This document shows positions 52,944-60,662 of a stretch of 64,000 bases of DNA, piece by piece. The stretch is from Candidatus Dependentiae bacterium (lineage in GTDB: Bacteria > Babelota > Babeliae > Babelales > JACPOV01): contig JACPOV010000008.1 in the NCBI GenBank assembly GCA_016191325.1, positions 1,160,351 through 1,224,350 on the forward strand, in the 5' to 3' direction. The translations under genes and the position numbers were made by a program. Under the pieces are notes generated by a model. The model was given only the letters and a program-made list of their open reading frames with translations, ran no database searches and was not told the DNA's origin. Every line of letters begins with the position of its first letter. The first letter of the stretch is position 1.

Positions 52944-53675
52944 ATGAATAAACCGTTTTTGCAAGTTATTTCTGTCACAAAAAAATATGATAACTTTGAA
53001 GCGCTTAAGGGTATTTCGATCCAGATAGAACAGGGTGAAGTTTTTACTCTACTCGGTGTAAACGGTGCGGGTAAAACGACACTTTCTTCAATCATTGCCA
53101 CCTTAAAGCCGCCTACAACTGGCGATATCCTTTTTAATGGAAATTCTATCTACAAGGATATTTCAAGTTATCGCCGAGCTATTGGTTTTTGCCCACAACG
53201 ACCAAATTTGAATAATTATTTTTCACTGCGAAAAAATTTAGAATTTGCAGGTCGTTACTTTGGCATGGAAGATGAGCATATTTTATCAATGATAGATGAA
53301 TTGGCTGAGCGTTTTGATTTTAAAAAATACCTCGACGAAAAGCCTGAAGTGCTTTCTGGCGGCTATAAGCAACGCTTCATGTTGGCTAGAACCATTATTC
53401 ATAGCCCCAAGTTGATTATTCTTGATGAACCGACCGTTGCTCTCGATCCTCATATTCGTAACCAATTATGGGATTATATCAAACAGCTAAAAGAGAAAAA
53501 TATTTCTATTCTTTTAACAACGCATTATTTGGAAGAAGCGGAAGTTCTTTCAGATCGTGTATGCGTTCTTGAGCAGGGAAGAATCCGTTTGATCGATACA
53601 CCTGAAAATCTCATGAGATCGTTTCAAAAGAGTAATTTAGAAGATGTTTTTATTCATATGATGCAGCAGGATTAA
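52944..53675 (+). CDS. ABC-2 transporter ATP-binding protein
   Basis: A 243-residue ATPase subunit. Walker A GVNGAGKTTL (about 38-47), Q-loop IGFCPQRPNLNN, signature VLSGGYKQRFM, Walker B KLIILDEPTVALD and the His switch LLTTHYLEEAE. The C-terminal end has the regulatory pattern of NodI/DrrA-type exporters. The permease follows after three bases. The substrate is unknown; lipids, polysaccharides and drugs are typical for ABC-2. Confidence 0.93.
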   Translation: MNKPFLQVISVTKKYDNFEALKGISIQIEQGEVFTLLGVNGAGKTTLSSIIATLKPPTTGDILFNGNSIYKDISSYRRAIGFCPQRPNLNNYFSLRKNLEFAGRYFGMEDEHILSMIDELAERFDFKKYLDEKPEVLSGGYKQRFMLARTIIHSPKLIILDEPTVALDPHIRNQLWDYIKQLKEKNISILLTTHYLEEAEVLSDRVCVLEQGRIRLIDTPENLMRSFQKSNLEDVFIHMMQQD

Positions 53676-53678
53676 AAT

Positions 53679-54467
53679 ATGTTTTTAAGGAAAGATCAAT
53701 TTCAGGTTCTGAAAGAACTGCTGGCCACAGATTTATATATTCTTAAAGGCACTGTACGCGATCAAGTTATAAATTTGTGCATTTGGATGATAAGCATGAC
53801 GGTCGTAAACTCATATTTGATGCCTGCGTTTGGTTTATCGCTTGAATATAGTGCATTTATTTTGGCTGGGCTTTGCGCAAGCGCGGGTCTTTTTGGCATT
53901 TTTCCAAGTGTTGCGAATTTAGTCAGCGATTTTAAAGGTGATCAGGTATATACCTATTACTTAACCTTACCGCTTCCTTCATGGATGATTTTTTTGAGGC
54001 TCATTTTTTATTATGCGCTTAATTTCTCACTGCTTGGAATCCTAGTACTTCCCATTGGTCAATTGCTTATTTGGGATCGGTTTTCACTTAGGCATGTAGC
54101 ATTTGGAAAATTTTTTCTTATTTTTACGTTGAGCTATTTTTTTTATGGAGCGTTTACGCTTTGGATTGCAAGTCGCGTACCTGATATGACAAAAATTGGA
54201 AACGTGTGGATGCGCTTCGTGTATCCAATCTGGTTTTTAGGATGTTTCCAATTTTCTTGGGCCGTTTTGAGAGAGAAATCTCAATTATTTAGCTTTATTA
54301 ATCTTATGAATCCGATTACCTACATCATGGAAGGTATGCGTGCAGCGGTGCTCGGACAGAATGGCTATCTTAATTTTTGGATCTGCTGTTTGATGATTGC
54401 ATTTTTTGGAATCCTTTGCTCATGGCGTGCGATTGTTTTGCTCAAAAGACGATTAGATTTTGTTTAA
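53679..54467 (+). CDS. ABC-2 transporter permease
   Basis: A 262-residue membrane protein with six hydrophobic helices, the last ones including LMNPITYIMEGMRAAVLG, the conserved ABC-2 signature near TM5. It starts three bases after the stop of the ATPase gene and must pair with it. A strong terminator follows directly. No accessory periplasmic subunit is adjacent. Confidence 0.88.
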   Translation: MFLRKDQFQVLKELLATDLYILKGTVRDQVINLCIWMISMTVVNSYLMPAFGLSLEYSAFILAGLCASAGLFGIFPSVANLVSDFKGDQVYTYYLTLPLPSWMIFLRLIFYYALNFSLLGILVLPIGQLLIWDRFSLRHVAFGKFFLIFTLSYFFYGAFTLWIASRVPDMTKIGNVWMRFVYPIWFLGCFQFSWAVLREKSQLFSFINLMNPITYIMEGMRAAVLGQNGYLNFWICCLMIAFFGILCSWRAIVLLKRRLDFV

Positions 54468-54469
54468 CA

Positions 54470-54502
54470 AAAAAAGCCCCGGGAGCTTACCCTGGGGCTT
54501 TT
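54470..54502 (+). terminator. Bidirectional terminator after ABC-2 operon
   Basis: An AAAGCCCCGGG / CCCTGGGGCTTT stem (one mismatch) with a six-base loop, then a T run; the following gene is convergent. Confidence 0.9.
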
Positions 54503-54521
54503 CATAGCTTTAAAAAAAAGC

Positions 54522-54731
54522 TTATTTTTTCTTTTTGCGGAGCATTGGCAAGCCAGTGCGAGCATTTTCAAATACTTCGTAGCCGGTTGGCACTGCATCG
54601 ATCGAATCTTTACCAGCTTTACCTGCAAAATAATAAATCTTTTGCTTGCGGCCGCCAGCTAATTTTACCTCTTTAGTATGCAAATAGTAGGTTTTGCCAC
54701 TCTTTTTAGATTTAGTGCTAAAAGCTGCCAT
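54522..54731 (-). CDS. Small conserved basic protein (unknown)
   Basis: A 69-residue, Lys/Gly-rich protein. The segments STKSKKSGKTYYLHTKEV, GGRKQKIYYFAGKAG and PTGYEVFENARTGLPML look well ordered (beta-rich, nucleic-acid-binding-like) and end in a Lys run. AAGGAG is nine bases before ATG 54731; the longer upstream start is unlikely. I recognise it as a recurrent type of small uncharacterised bacterial protein but cannot name a family. Confidence 0.75.
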   Translation of the reverse strand: MAAFSTKSKKSGKTYYLHTKEVKLAGGRKQKIYYFAGKAGKDSIDAVPTGYEVFENARTGLPMLRKKKK

Positions 54732-54907
54732 CGTTGTAACTCCTTCGTTAATGGTAGTTCTATAATTAATTATTACCACGTAATAAAAATAAAGCTAATC
54801 AATTGGGCAGATAAAATCTAGAAATGAATCTGTCGTTCTGCAATAATCTTAAAACTACCTTGACGGGTAAATGATTTTCGCGTGTGCTAAAGAAAATAAT
54901 ATTAAAA

Positions 54908-55144
54908 ATGAAAGCTTTTCATATGATTGTAATTTTATTTTTATGCTGTTTGGCTGGAAGTTTCCAACTTTTTGGCATGGAGTCTGCATCTACAAATCAA
55001 CCGAAAAGAACTATCGACATAGAGAAAAATGCCAAACAATTTAAGGCGGTGCTGGATCTATGTAAGGAGAAAAGAGCGACGATCGAGAAACACAAACAAT
55101 ACGAAAAAGTGTTACGAGAGATAATCAGTAATTATAAAAAATAA
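54908..55144 (+). CDS. Small secreted protein (unknown)
   Basis: A 78-residue protein. The signal peptide is MIVILFLCCLAGSFQLFG, followed by MES. The mature part is about 50 residues, helical and highly charged (KRATIEKHKQYEKVL). The start at 54908 has no clear Shine-Dalgarno; a GTG at 54884 would extend it by eight residues. It is among the smallest secreted proteins in the window. Confidence 0.65.
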   Translation: MKAFHMIVILFLCCLAGSFQLFGMESASTNQPKRTIDIEKNAKQFKAVLDLCKEKRATIEKHKQYEKVLREIISNYKK

Positions 55145-55159
55145 TAATGAGTTAGCGAT

Positions 55160-55447
55160 ATGAATAAAAGCACACTGCAAATAGGGGCCCACTATCAACA
55201 TTATAAAAATAAAAAGTTCTATAAAATTTTGGCAATTGCATTGAACGCAGAAAGCGATCCGCTTGAATCATGGGTAGTGTATCAGGCTTTATACGACGAC
55301 CCAAATCTTGGATCGCAGCCGGTTTTTATACGATCCGTTGCGCAGTTTACTGAAAATGTGGAATTTGATGGAGAATGCTGTTCTCGATTTCAATTGGTCG
55401 AATCATCATCTATCGATACGCCGCGCTTCATAAGCTCAGCAATATAA
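55160..55447 (+). CDS. DUF1653 family protein
   Basis: A 95-residue protein with the DUF1653 pattern: IGAHYQHYKNKKFYKILAIA, WVVYQALYDDP, FIRSVAQFTENVEFDG and CSRFQLVES. The fold is small and beta-rich; function unknown. It is cytosolic (no signal). Its last 58 bases overlap the convergent gene at 55390, an unusual degree of overlap. Confidence 0.8.
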   Translation: MNKSTLQIGAHYQHYKNKKFYKILAIALNAESDPLESWVVYQALYDDPNLGSQPVFIRSVAQFTENVEFDGECCSRFQLVESSSIDTPRFISSAI

Positions 55448-55962
55448 GGATCAAGCATTTTTTGTCTCAAGCGCTCTGCATAGGCAGCATTCTTCTTTTT
55501 CATCTGCTCTTGATCAAGTTTATAATTCTGGGGAAGATTATTATTAATAATTTGAATATCGGTGCGATATCTTTCGCAGGCGGAATTATGGATACGGGTC
55601 GCTGATCGAGCAAATTTTATAAGATAATTGATAGGTAGCGAAGGAATGAACGGGACAAAGCTTACGCATATTTCCTGGGCACCATTTGTTAGTTCTTTGC
55701 AATCATGATTTATTGTTTTTAATTCTTTAGCTAATTCTTTTGTTGTATCGATGAGATTATTGAGTTGGTCTTTTTCTGTTTTTTGTTTTTTTCTAGATAT
55801 TTGCCAAGAGACAGGATATTTTTTCTGAAAAAAAACGTGCGGCGAGGGTGTTGAGACTTTGTCATTTTCTTCCATCGCATGTGCACATGAATTAGTAAGT
55901 AGTAGGAACGATATAATTCTTAATTGAGAGTTTAGAGCAAGAAAAAATAGTTTTACGCTCAC
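55390..55962 (-). CDS. Secreted helical protein (unknown)
   Basis: A 190-residue protein starting with GTG. The signal region contains IISFLLLTNSCAHA, followed by MEEND. The body is helical (KDQLNNLIDTTKELAKELKT, a coiled-coil-like region at about 70-100) with three Cys. No ribosome site of strength. It overlaps the DUF1653 gene at the 3' end. Probably exported; no family recognised. Confidence 0.65.
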   Translation of the reverse strand: MSVKLFFLALNSQLRIISFLLLTNSCAHAMEENDKVSTPSPHVFFQKKYPVSWQISRKKQKTEKDQLNNLIDTTKELAKELKTINHDCKELTNGAQEICVSFVPFIPSLPINYLIKFARSATRIHNSACERYRTDIQIINNNLPQNYKLDQEQMKKKNAAYAERLRQKMLDPYIAELMKRGVSIDDDSTN

Positions 55963-56066
55963 TTTGGACTTTCTGTTTGAATAAAAAAGTGATTTATTCC
56001 CATAATAATAGCATTATTTTCGCCAAGTGCTATTTTTTCTGTAGGGAATGGGCTGCCGTAAAAACA

Positions 56067-57443
56067 TTATTTACCAACGCAAAATTCTCTAAATACTGCG
56101 TCCATAGCTTGTTCGCTAATAGTTTTTCCCGAAAGTTCGGTCAGTATTTCCAGCGTATCTTTTAATTGTGCAGAGATGAGTTCGTAGGCGATTACAGGTT
56201 TTTCTATCATTCCAAGGAGACTGAAGATGTGCTCTTCGATTTTGAGCAAAATCCGATAATGCCGTTGATTAAGAAGAAATGGTGAATCGACGCGCGAAAA
56301 AAGTTCGTTCATTTTTTTTCCGATTTCAAATTCGAGAGCGGCGATTGTTTCAACTTTTTTTTCGCTGACTAAAAGAGCGGAAGAATTATTTAGTAGATTG
56401 TTCGCTCGAGGCATATCTGTTTTGCTCTCAACGAGAATAATTTTTGCAGGATAATTTTCGTGCAATTCGTTATATACACTTTGTTCTTGAGGAGTAATTT
56501 GCCGCGAACTATCAAGAATTAATAAAATAATATCCGCTTTTTGCGCTTCTATTTGCGAACGCTTGATTCCTTCTTGTTCAATAGAATCGTTTGTTTGGCG
56601 TAAGCCGGCAGTATCAATAAACGTGACGATGCTTCCATGAAGTGTACGTGAACTTTCTATCGAATCTCGCGTCGTACCCGCAATAGGCGCCACGATCGCG
56701 CGCTGTTCTTTAAGAAGCGCATTAAATAGTGAAGATTTTCCAGCATTAACTGAGCCGATCAGTGCAATGCGCACCCCTTGGCGGACGTGATGTTGCTGAT
56801 CAAATGTTTTTTTAATTCGTTCGATCGACGATGAAATTTCTAAAAGCTGTTCTTTGATGACGCCGCCAAACTCCATCTCTTCATCTAAAAATTCAAAACT
56901 CGCTTCGCAATAAGCAAAGCACGTGACGAGTTTTTTCTCAAGGTGCGTAATCCATTGCGAAAAACTGCCGTTCAGCTGCGAAAGTGATTGTTTTAATGCA
57001 AGATGATTTGAAGCGTGAATGAGTTCATTAATTGCTTCAGCTTGCAAAAGATCTATTTTTTTATTTAAAAAAGCGCGACGCGTAAATTCGCCTGGCTCGG
57101 CCAAACGTGCGCCGCATTTGAGTGCGCGCTCAATAATCGCTTCAATTAAGAACGGATTATTGTGGCAGGTAATTTCGATCGTATCATCTCCCGTAAACGA
57201 TTTCGGGCCGTCCATAACCAAGAAAAGTACTTGGTCGATGATCGTTTTATGTTCATCAATAACGTACCCATAATGAACCGTATGGGTGGCAACATTTTCA
57301 AGTGATGCATTGCCGGGCAATTTGCTTAATAATGCAGCAATAGTTCGTGCATGAGTTCCGGAGATGCGCAAAAGTGCAATCGCACCGCTACCGCGCGGCG
57401 TACATTGCGCAATAATCGCATCGTGATCTCGCGAAATTATCAT
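56067..57443 (-). CDS. mnmE: tRNA modification GTPase MnmE
   Basis: With MnmG, makes the 5-(carboxymethyl)aminomethyl group at wobble U34 of tRNAs. The N-terminal formyl-THF-binding domain contains DAIIAQCTPRGSGAIALLRISG. The helical domain holds GTPase motifs GSVNAGKSS (G1), AGTTRD (G2) and DTAG (G3). The C-terminal FCVGK contains the catalytic Cys. The G4 box reads SKTD rather than NKxD, an odd substitution in the base-binding motif. At 458 residues it is normal. It overlaps the jag gene by four bases (ATGA), so the two are translationally coupled. Confidence 0.96.
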   Translation of the reverse strand: MIISRDHDAIIAQCTPRGSGAIALLRISGTHARTIAALLSKLPGNASLENVATHTVHYGYVIDEHKTIIDQVLFLVMDGPKSFTGDDTIEITCHNNPFLIEAIIERALKCGARLAEPGEFTRRAFLNKKIDLLQAEAINELIHASNHLALKQSLSQLNGSFSQWITHLEKKLVTCFAYCEASFEFLDEEMEFGGVIKEQLLEISSSIERIKKTFDQQHHVRQGVRIALIGSVNAGKSSLFNALLKEQRAIVAPIAGTTRDSIESSRTLHGSIVTFIDTAGLRQTNDSIEQEGIKRSQIEAQKADIILLILDSSRQITPQEQSVYNELHENYPAKIILVESKTDMPRANNLLNNSSALLVSEKKVETIAALEFEIGKKMNELFSRVDSPFLLNQRHYRILLKIEEHIFSLLGMIEKPVIAYELISAQLKDTLEILTELSGKTISEQAMDAVFREFCVGK

Positions 57444-58084
57444 CTGGTTAAAACTACCTTAAATCCGCGCAACGGGCGTTTGTAACTTCTTTTGAGTGAA
57501 CAAAGAAGCAGGAACGAAAGATTACGAAAAAGATGACGTTCTCTTTCAACATCTTCAATTACCGGTGAGTTAAAGGTAAAGCGCAACTGATAATTATCGG
57601 TAGTTGTGTTGAATGAAACATTTTCTTTATTGAGCGTTTGCAGTGTTTCTTTCATCCAGCCATTTGCTTGTTCAATCATATCTGGTTGCCAAACATTTTG
57701 AGAACGAGGCTCAAGCGTGCGTTGTTGCTGTGCTTCTGTTTGGCGCTGCTCCTGAATTGCGGGCGGTCGCTGCGATTCAAATCTTCGTTGTTGCGAAGCT
57801 GGATGCTGAACGGGCTGGGTAGCGGGATGCTGCCTTTTTGGTTGTTCAAATTGAGGTTTTCTTTCAGGACGCTTTTGATTTTTATCCGGCGTACGCGCAT
57901 CGCGAAAAGCCGTATGTTCATTGAAGAAAATGCCAACTTTGGCTGATTGGGTGGTCATACCGATAAAATTCTTTTTCGCTTCTTCAAAAACTTTAATTGA
58001 GAATTCTTTAGGTTTGCCAGCAGCTTCCCATCCTTTTTCAATCGCTTTCATGATCGATGAAGCTTCCTGCATAATTGATTTCAT
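57440..58084 (-). CDS. jag: Jag-like (SpoIIIJ-associated) RNA-binding protein
   Basis: A 214-residue protein. The Jag_N domain is at the start (KAIEKGWEAAGKPKEFSIK, AKKNFIGM), followed by a Gln/Pro-rich low-complexity linker (about 65-125, PATQPVQHPASQQR). A C-terminal KH/R3H-like region (about 130-214) ends with LKRSYKRPLRGFKVVL. Jag (KhpB) binds RNA. The usual synteny is yidC-jag-mnmE; mnmE overlaps it here, but yidC is absent upstream, replaced by a tRNA. Confidence 0.85.
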   Translation of the reverse strand: MKSIMQEASSIMKAIEKGWEAAGKPKEFSIKVFEEAKKNFIGMTTQSAKVGIFFNEHTAFRDARTPDKNQKRPERKPQFEQPKRQHPATQPVQHPASQQRRFESQRPPAIQEQRQTEAQQQRTLEPRSQNVWQPDMIEQANGWMKETLQTLNKENVSFNTTTDNYQLRFTFNSPVIEDVERERHLFRNLSFLLLCSLKRSYKRPLRGFKVVLTR

Positions 58085-58303
58085 AATGAACCTTTTTGGT
58101 TAAAAAAATACGTATTCATTGCTGGTGCAAAGTATAAATGAAACGAGTTTTAGCAATGGTATACAACGATAACTTGGAGCATAGTAATAAGAAGTTGGAA
58201 AAACATAGGGTAATAAGAAAGGGGTAAATTCATTTACGCTAGGAACTATTTCTTAATATATCAACCCTATCAAGGGCGAAGATTATACGTGCCAGCTGAA
58301 AGC

Positions 58304-58378
58304 TGGAGCGGGAAACGGGATTCGAACCCGCGACCTTTGCCTTGGCAAGGCAACGCTCTACCGCTAAGCTATTCCCGC
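58304..58378 (-). tRNA. tRNA-Gly (anticodon GCC)
   Basis: On the minus strand the acceptor stem is GCGGGAA/TTCCCGC, the anticodon loop TTGCCAA (GCC), the T loop GGTTCGAATCC, and CCA is encoded (58304-58306). All arms are intact. Confidence 0.97.
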
Positions 58379-58526
58379 GCTCTAATACTGGAAAAATGTT
58401 AGCACATGGAGCACAATTGTCAAACAAAAGTCATTGTTTATACCGAGTCGGGGGGTCGAAATTCTTATTTTTTTTGAAAATTAGGTATAGGTTAGATCAA
58501 AACCTGGTTTTAAGGAACACAAAACA

Positions 58527-59123
58527 ATGATTAATTTTTTGCGCGGCATGGTTCGTTCTATAGAAGAAAATGTTGTTACTCTTGAGGTGCAGGGAGTAGG
58601 TTTTGAACTCATGAGCCCCTCGGCTGCCTCTCTATCAATAAATCAAGAAGCAGAAATGCACTGCTATATGCATTGGTCCGCTGAAAATGGCCCATCTTTT
58701 TTTGGGTTTACTAGTTTGCAGGAGCGCCAGGTTTTTTTACTTATTTTAAAATGCCAGGGAATCGGCCCGAAAATAGCGATTACTATACTTGAGCAAATGA
58801 GCCCAGGCCCGTTCTTGCAGGCGATATTGAACGGCTCACTCGATGCTCTTACTGCCCTCCATGGAATCGGGACAAAAAAAGCAGAACAACTTATTATGCA
58901 ACTGCGCTCGCCAGCAGAAAAACTTCTTTCAAGCGGTAAAATTTCTGCAGATCATATTTCAGGGGGATTGCAATGGAAAGAGCTCGCAGATGCACTTCAA
59001 TCGCTTAATTACTCTCGCCAAGAAATTTCCCAAGTACTTGCAGCCCTTCGCCAACAAGCGCCGGGCGATTCATTTGATCAGCTATTGAGAAAATCGCTTT
59101 CTCTTCTTTCAAAGCAACGGTGA
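58527..59123 (+). CDS. ruvA: Holliday junction DNA helicase subunit RuvA
   Basis: A 198-residue subunit that binds four-way junctions and loads RuvB. It has an N-terminal OB fold (MINFLRGMV, GVGFELM), a helix-hairpin-helix region (CQGIGPKIAITIL and LHGIGTKKAEQLI), and a C-terminal RuvB-binding domain (ALQSLNYSRQEI). ruvB and ruvC are not adjacent. It is likely in a pair with cdsA 16 bases downstream. Confidence 0.96.
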   Translation: MINFLRGMVRSIEENVVTLEVQGVGFELMSPSAASLSINQEAEMHCYMHWSAENGPSFFGFTSLQERQVFLLILKCQGIGPKIAITILEQMSPGPFLQAILNGSLDALTALHGIGTKKAEQLIMQLRSPAEKLLSSGKISADHISGGLQWKELADALQSLNYSRQEISQVLAALRQQAPGDSFDQLLRKSLSLLSKQR

Positions 59124-59139
59124 AATAAAGCAGGTTTTT

Positions 59140-59787
59140 ATGAAGCTATTTTCACAGGAATTCTTCAAAAGAGCGGCTACAGCGTTAGTACTAGGTGCCC
59201 TAATATTTCTAGTCTTTTTTTATACACCCAGGGTGGTTTTTTCCATTCTTTTGGCCACGATATGGGCCTATACTGGGATAATTGAGCTTCCCAGATTGCT
59301 TTCGCCTGCTAGCAGGCTTTTTTTACCTGTATTGATTCTTTATTTGGGCCTCCCTCTGAGCTTTTTGATTTTATTAAATCAAGGGCGGTATCGCTTGGAT
59401 CTTCTTATCCTGATAATACTTGTCGCAGCGTTTGATACGGGTAGCTACATTGTGGGTAAGCTTTATGGCATTCACAAGATCGCTCCAGGGGTCAGCCCAG
59501 GTAAAACCTGGGAAGGTTTGTTCGGTGGCCTAGGAGTTTGCCTGATTTCTTACCTTTTCGTGCTTTATTTTGTGCCCGAGTTAGCGATAATACGCGGTTT
59601 TTTGGGCTTTTTTGCTATCTCTATTGGCGCTTTTCTAGGAGATCTCTTTGAGTCATGGCTCAAACGTCGAGCGGGAGTGAAAGATTCAGGTTCAATTCTG
59701 CCTGGCCACGGGGGCGTTCTAGATCGAATAGATGGGCTTATAGGCGCCAGTTTGGCAATTCTTTTTTTACGTGGGCTTTCTTTCTAG
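59140..59787 (+). CDS. cdsA: Phosphatidate cytidylyltransferase
   Basis: Makes CDP-diacylglycerol from phosphatidate and CTP, the branch point of phospholipid synthesis. The 215-residue protein has about six TMs and the family signature split as SPGKTWEGLFGG, LGDLFESWLKRR, VKDSGSILPGHGGVLDRIDG. It is shorter than E. coli (~285), with the N-terminal TM bundle reduced. It lies 16 bases after ruvA. Confidence 0.95.
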   Translation: MKLFSQEFFKRAATALVLGALIFLVFFYTPRVVFSILLATIWAYTGIIELPRLLSPASRLFLPVLILYLGLPLSFLILLNQGRYRLDLLILIILVAAFDTGSYIVGKLYGIHKIAPGVSPGKTWEGLFGGLGVCLISYLFVLYFVPELAIIRGFLGFFAISIGAFLGDLFESWLKRRAGVKDSGSILPGHGGVLDRIDGLIGASLAILFLRGLSF

Positions 59788-59876
59788 TAAACCGCTCGTT
59801 TATCTGATTTTCAGGTTAGAAATACAGAAAAGGGACATTTTTTATCAATAAATATATTCAGTTATGCAATAAGCAA

Positions 59877-59904
59877 TTGACAAGCCTTTTAAAACGTTTA
59901 TATT
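59877..59904 (+). promoter_or_regulatory. Strong promoter for the secreted protein at 59962
   Basis: A perfect TTGACA (59877-59882), 16-base spacer and TATATT (59899-59904). The following gene has a good GGAGGT site, pointing to high expression. Confidence 0.65.
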
Positions 59905-59961
59905 GGTTATTAACAAGCTAGTCTTGTATGTAAAACTAAAATAAACCTAAATGGAGGTTAT

Positions 59962-60594
59962 ATGAATACATTACGTTATATCGCACTAGGTGCGGTTTTC
60001 TTCAATCTTGCAAACGTGCAAGCTTTCCCTTTTAAAAAGGCGGCAATGATAAGCGTTCCGGCAACTGCGGCAGTTGCAGCTTCAGCTTACGCAGCTAACC
60101 GTTTTGGTTATATGCCTTCTATGCCATCAATATCTATGCCATCAGTATCTGTTCCTTCTATGGAAACAGTTAAGGGTGCAGCATCAGCTGTTAAGGCTTT
60201 TGGTGGTTCTATGATAACTAAAGCAGGTTCTTTTGTTCCAGCTTTCGTTACAAACAACCCTAAAGCGACAGCAGCAGTAGCGTCGGTAGCAGTAGTTGGT
60301 ACTATTGCAGCTCGTTACTTTGTTCGCAATTCTATTGCTAACAAGCTCAATGATGCTTCAAAAGAAGTCGTTGACTCTGCTAAGCAAGCTAACTCAGTAG
60401 TTACTCCAGTTGTTACTAAGCAATCAAATGCAGTTGAAATAGTAGCTCTTCCTGTTTTTAGATCTTTTGATGAAGCAGTACAAGCTGCTAAAAAAGCAAA
60501 AGGCGACTCAGTTGCATTAAATGCTATTAAGACAACCTTAACGAATACTCAACCCCGTTGGTTGAAAAGATTGGTTGACGCAAAGTTAATTTAA
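59962..60594 (+). CDS. Abundant exported protein with MPS repeats
   Basis: A 210-residue protein. The signal peptide is IALGAVFFNLANVQA. A hydrophobic Ala-rich stretch follows, then short MPS/VPS repeats (MPSMPSISMPSVSVPSM, about 49-65) and a second hydrophobic stretch (ATAAVASVAVVGTIAARYF). The C-terminal segment FRSFDEAVQAAKKAKGD matches the start of the secreted protein at 63835 (YRSLDEAVQAL). Function unknown; the strong promoter and TGGAGGT site suggest a structural envelope protein. Confidence 0.75.
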   Translation: MNTLRYIALGAVFFNLANVQAFPFKKAAMISVPATAAVAASAYAANRFGYMPSMPSISMPSVSVPSMETVKGAASAVKAFGGSMITKAGSFVPAFVTNNPKATAAVASVAVVGTIAARYFVRNSIANKLNDASKEVVDSAKQANSVVTPVVTKQSNAVEIVALPVFRSFDEAVQAAKKAKGDSVALNAIKTTLTNTQPRWLKRLVDAKLI

Positions 60595-60619
60595 ATAACT
60601 TAAGCATAGGCTAGCTTAT

Positions 60620-60662
60620 AAAAAGCGCCTGGGAAGAAATTCCTGGGCGCTTTATTTTTTTA
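60620..60662 (+). terminator. Bidirectional terminator between exported protein and hisS
   Basis: AAAGCGCC / GGCGCTTT outer stem and GGAA/TTCC inner stem followed by a T run; the next gene is convergent. Confidence 0.9.
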
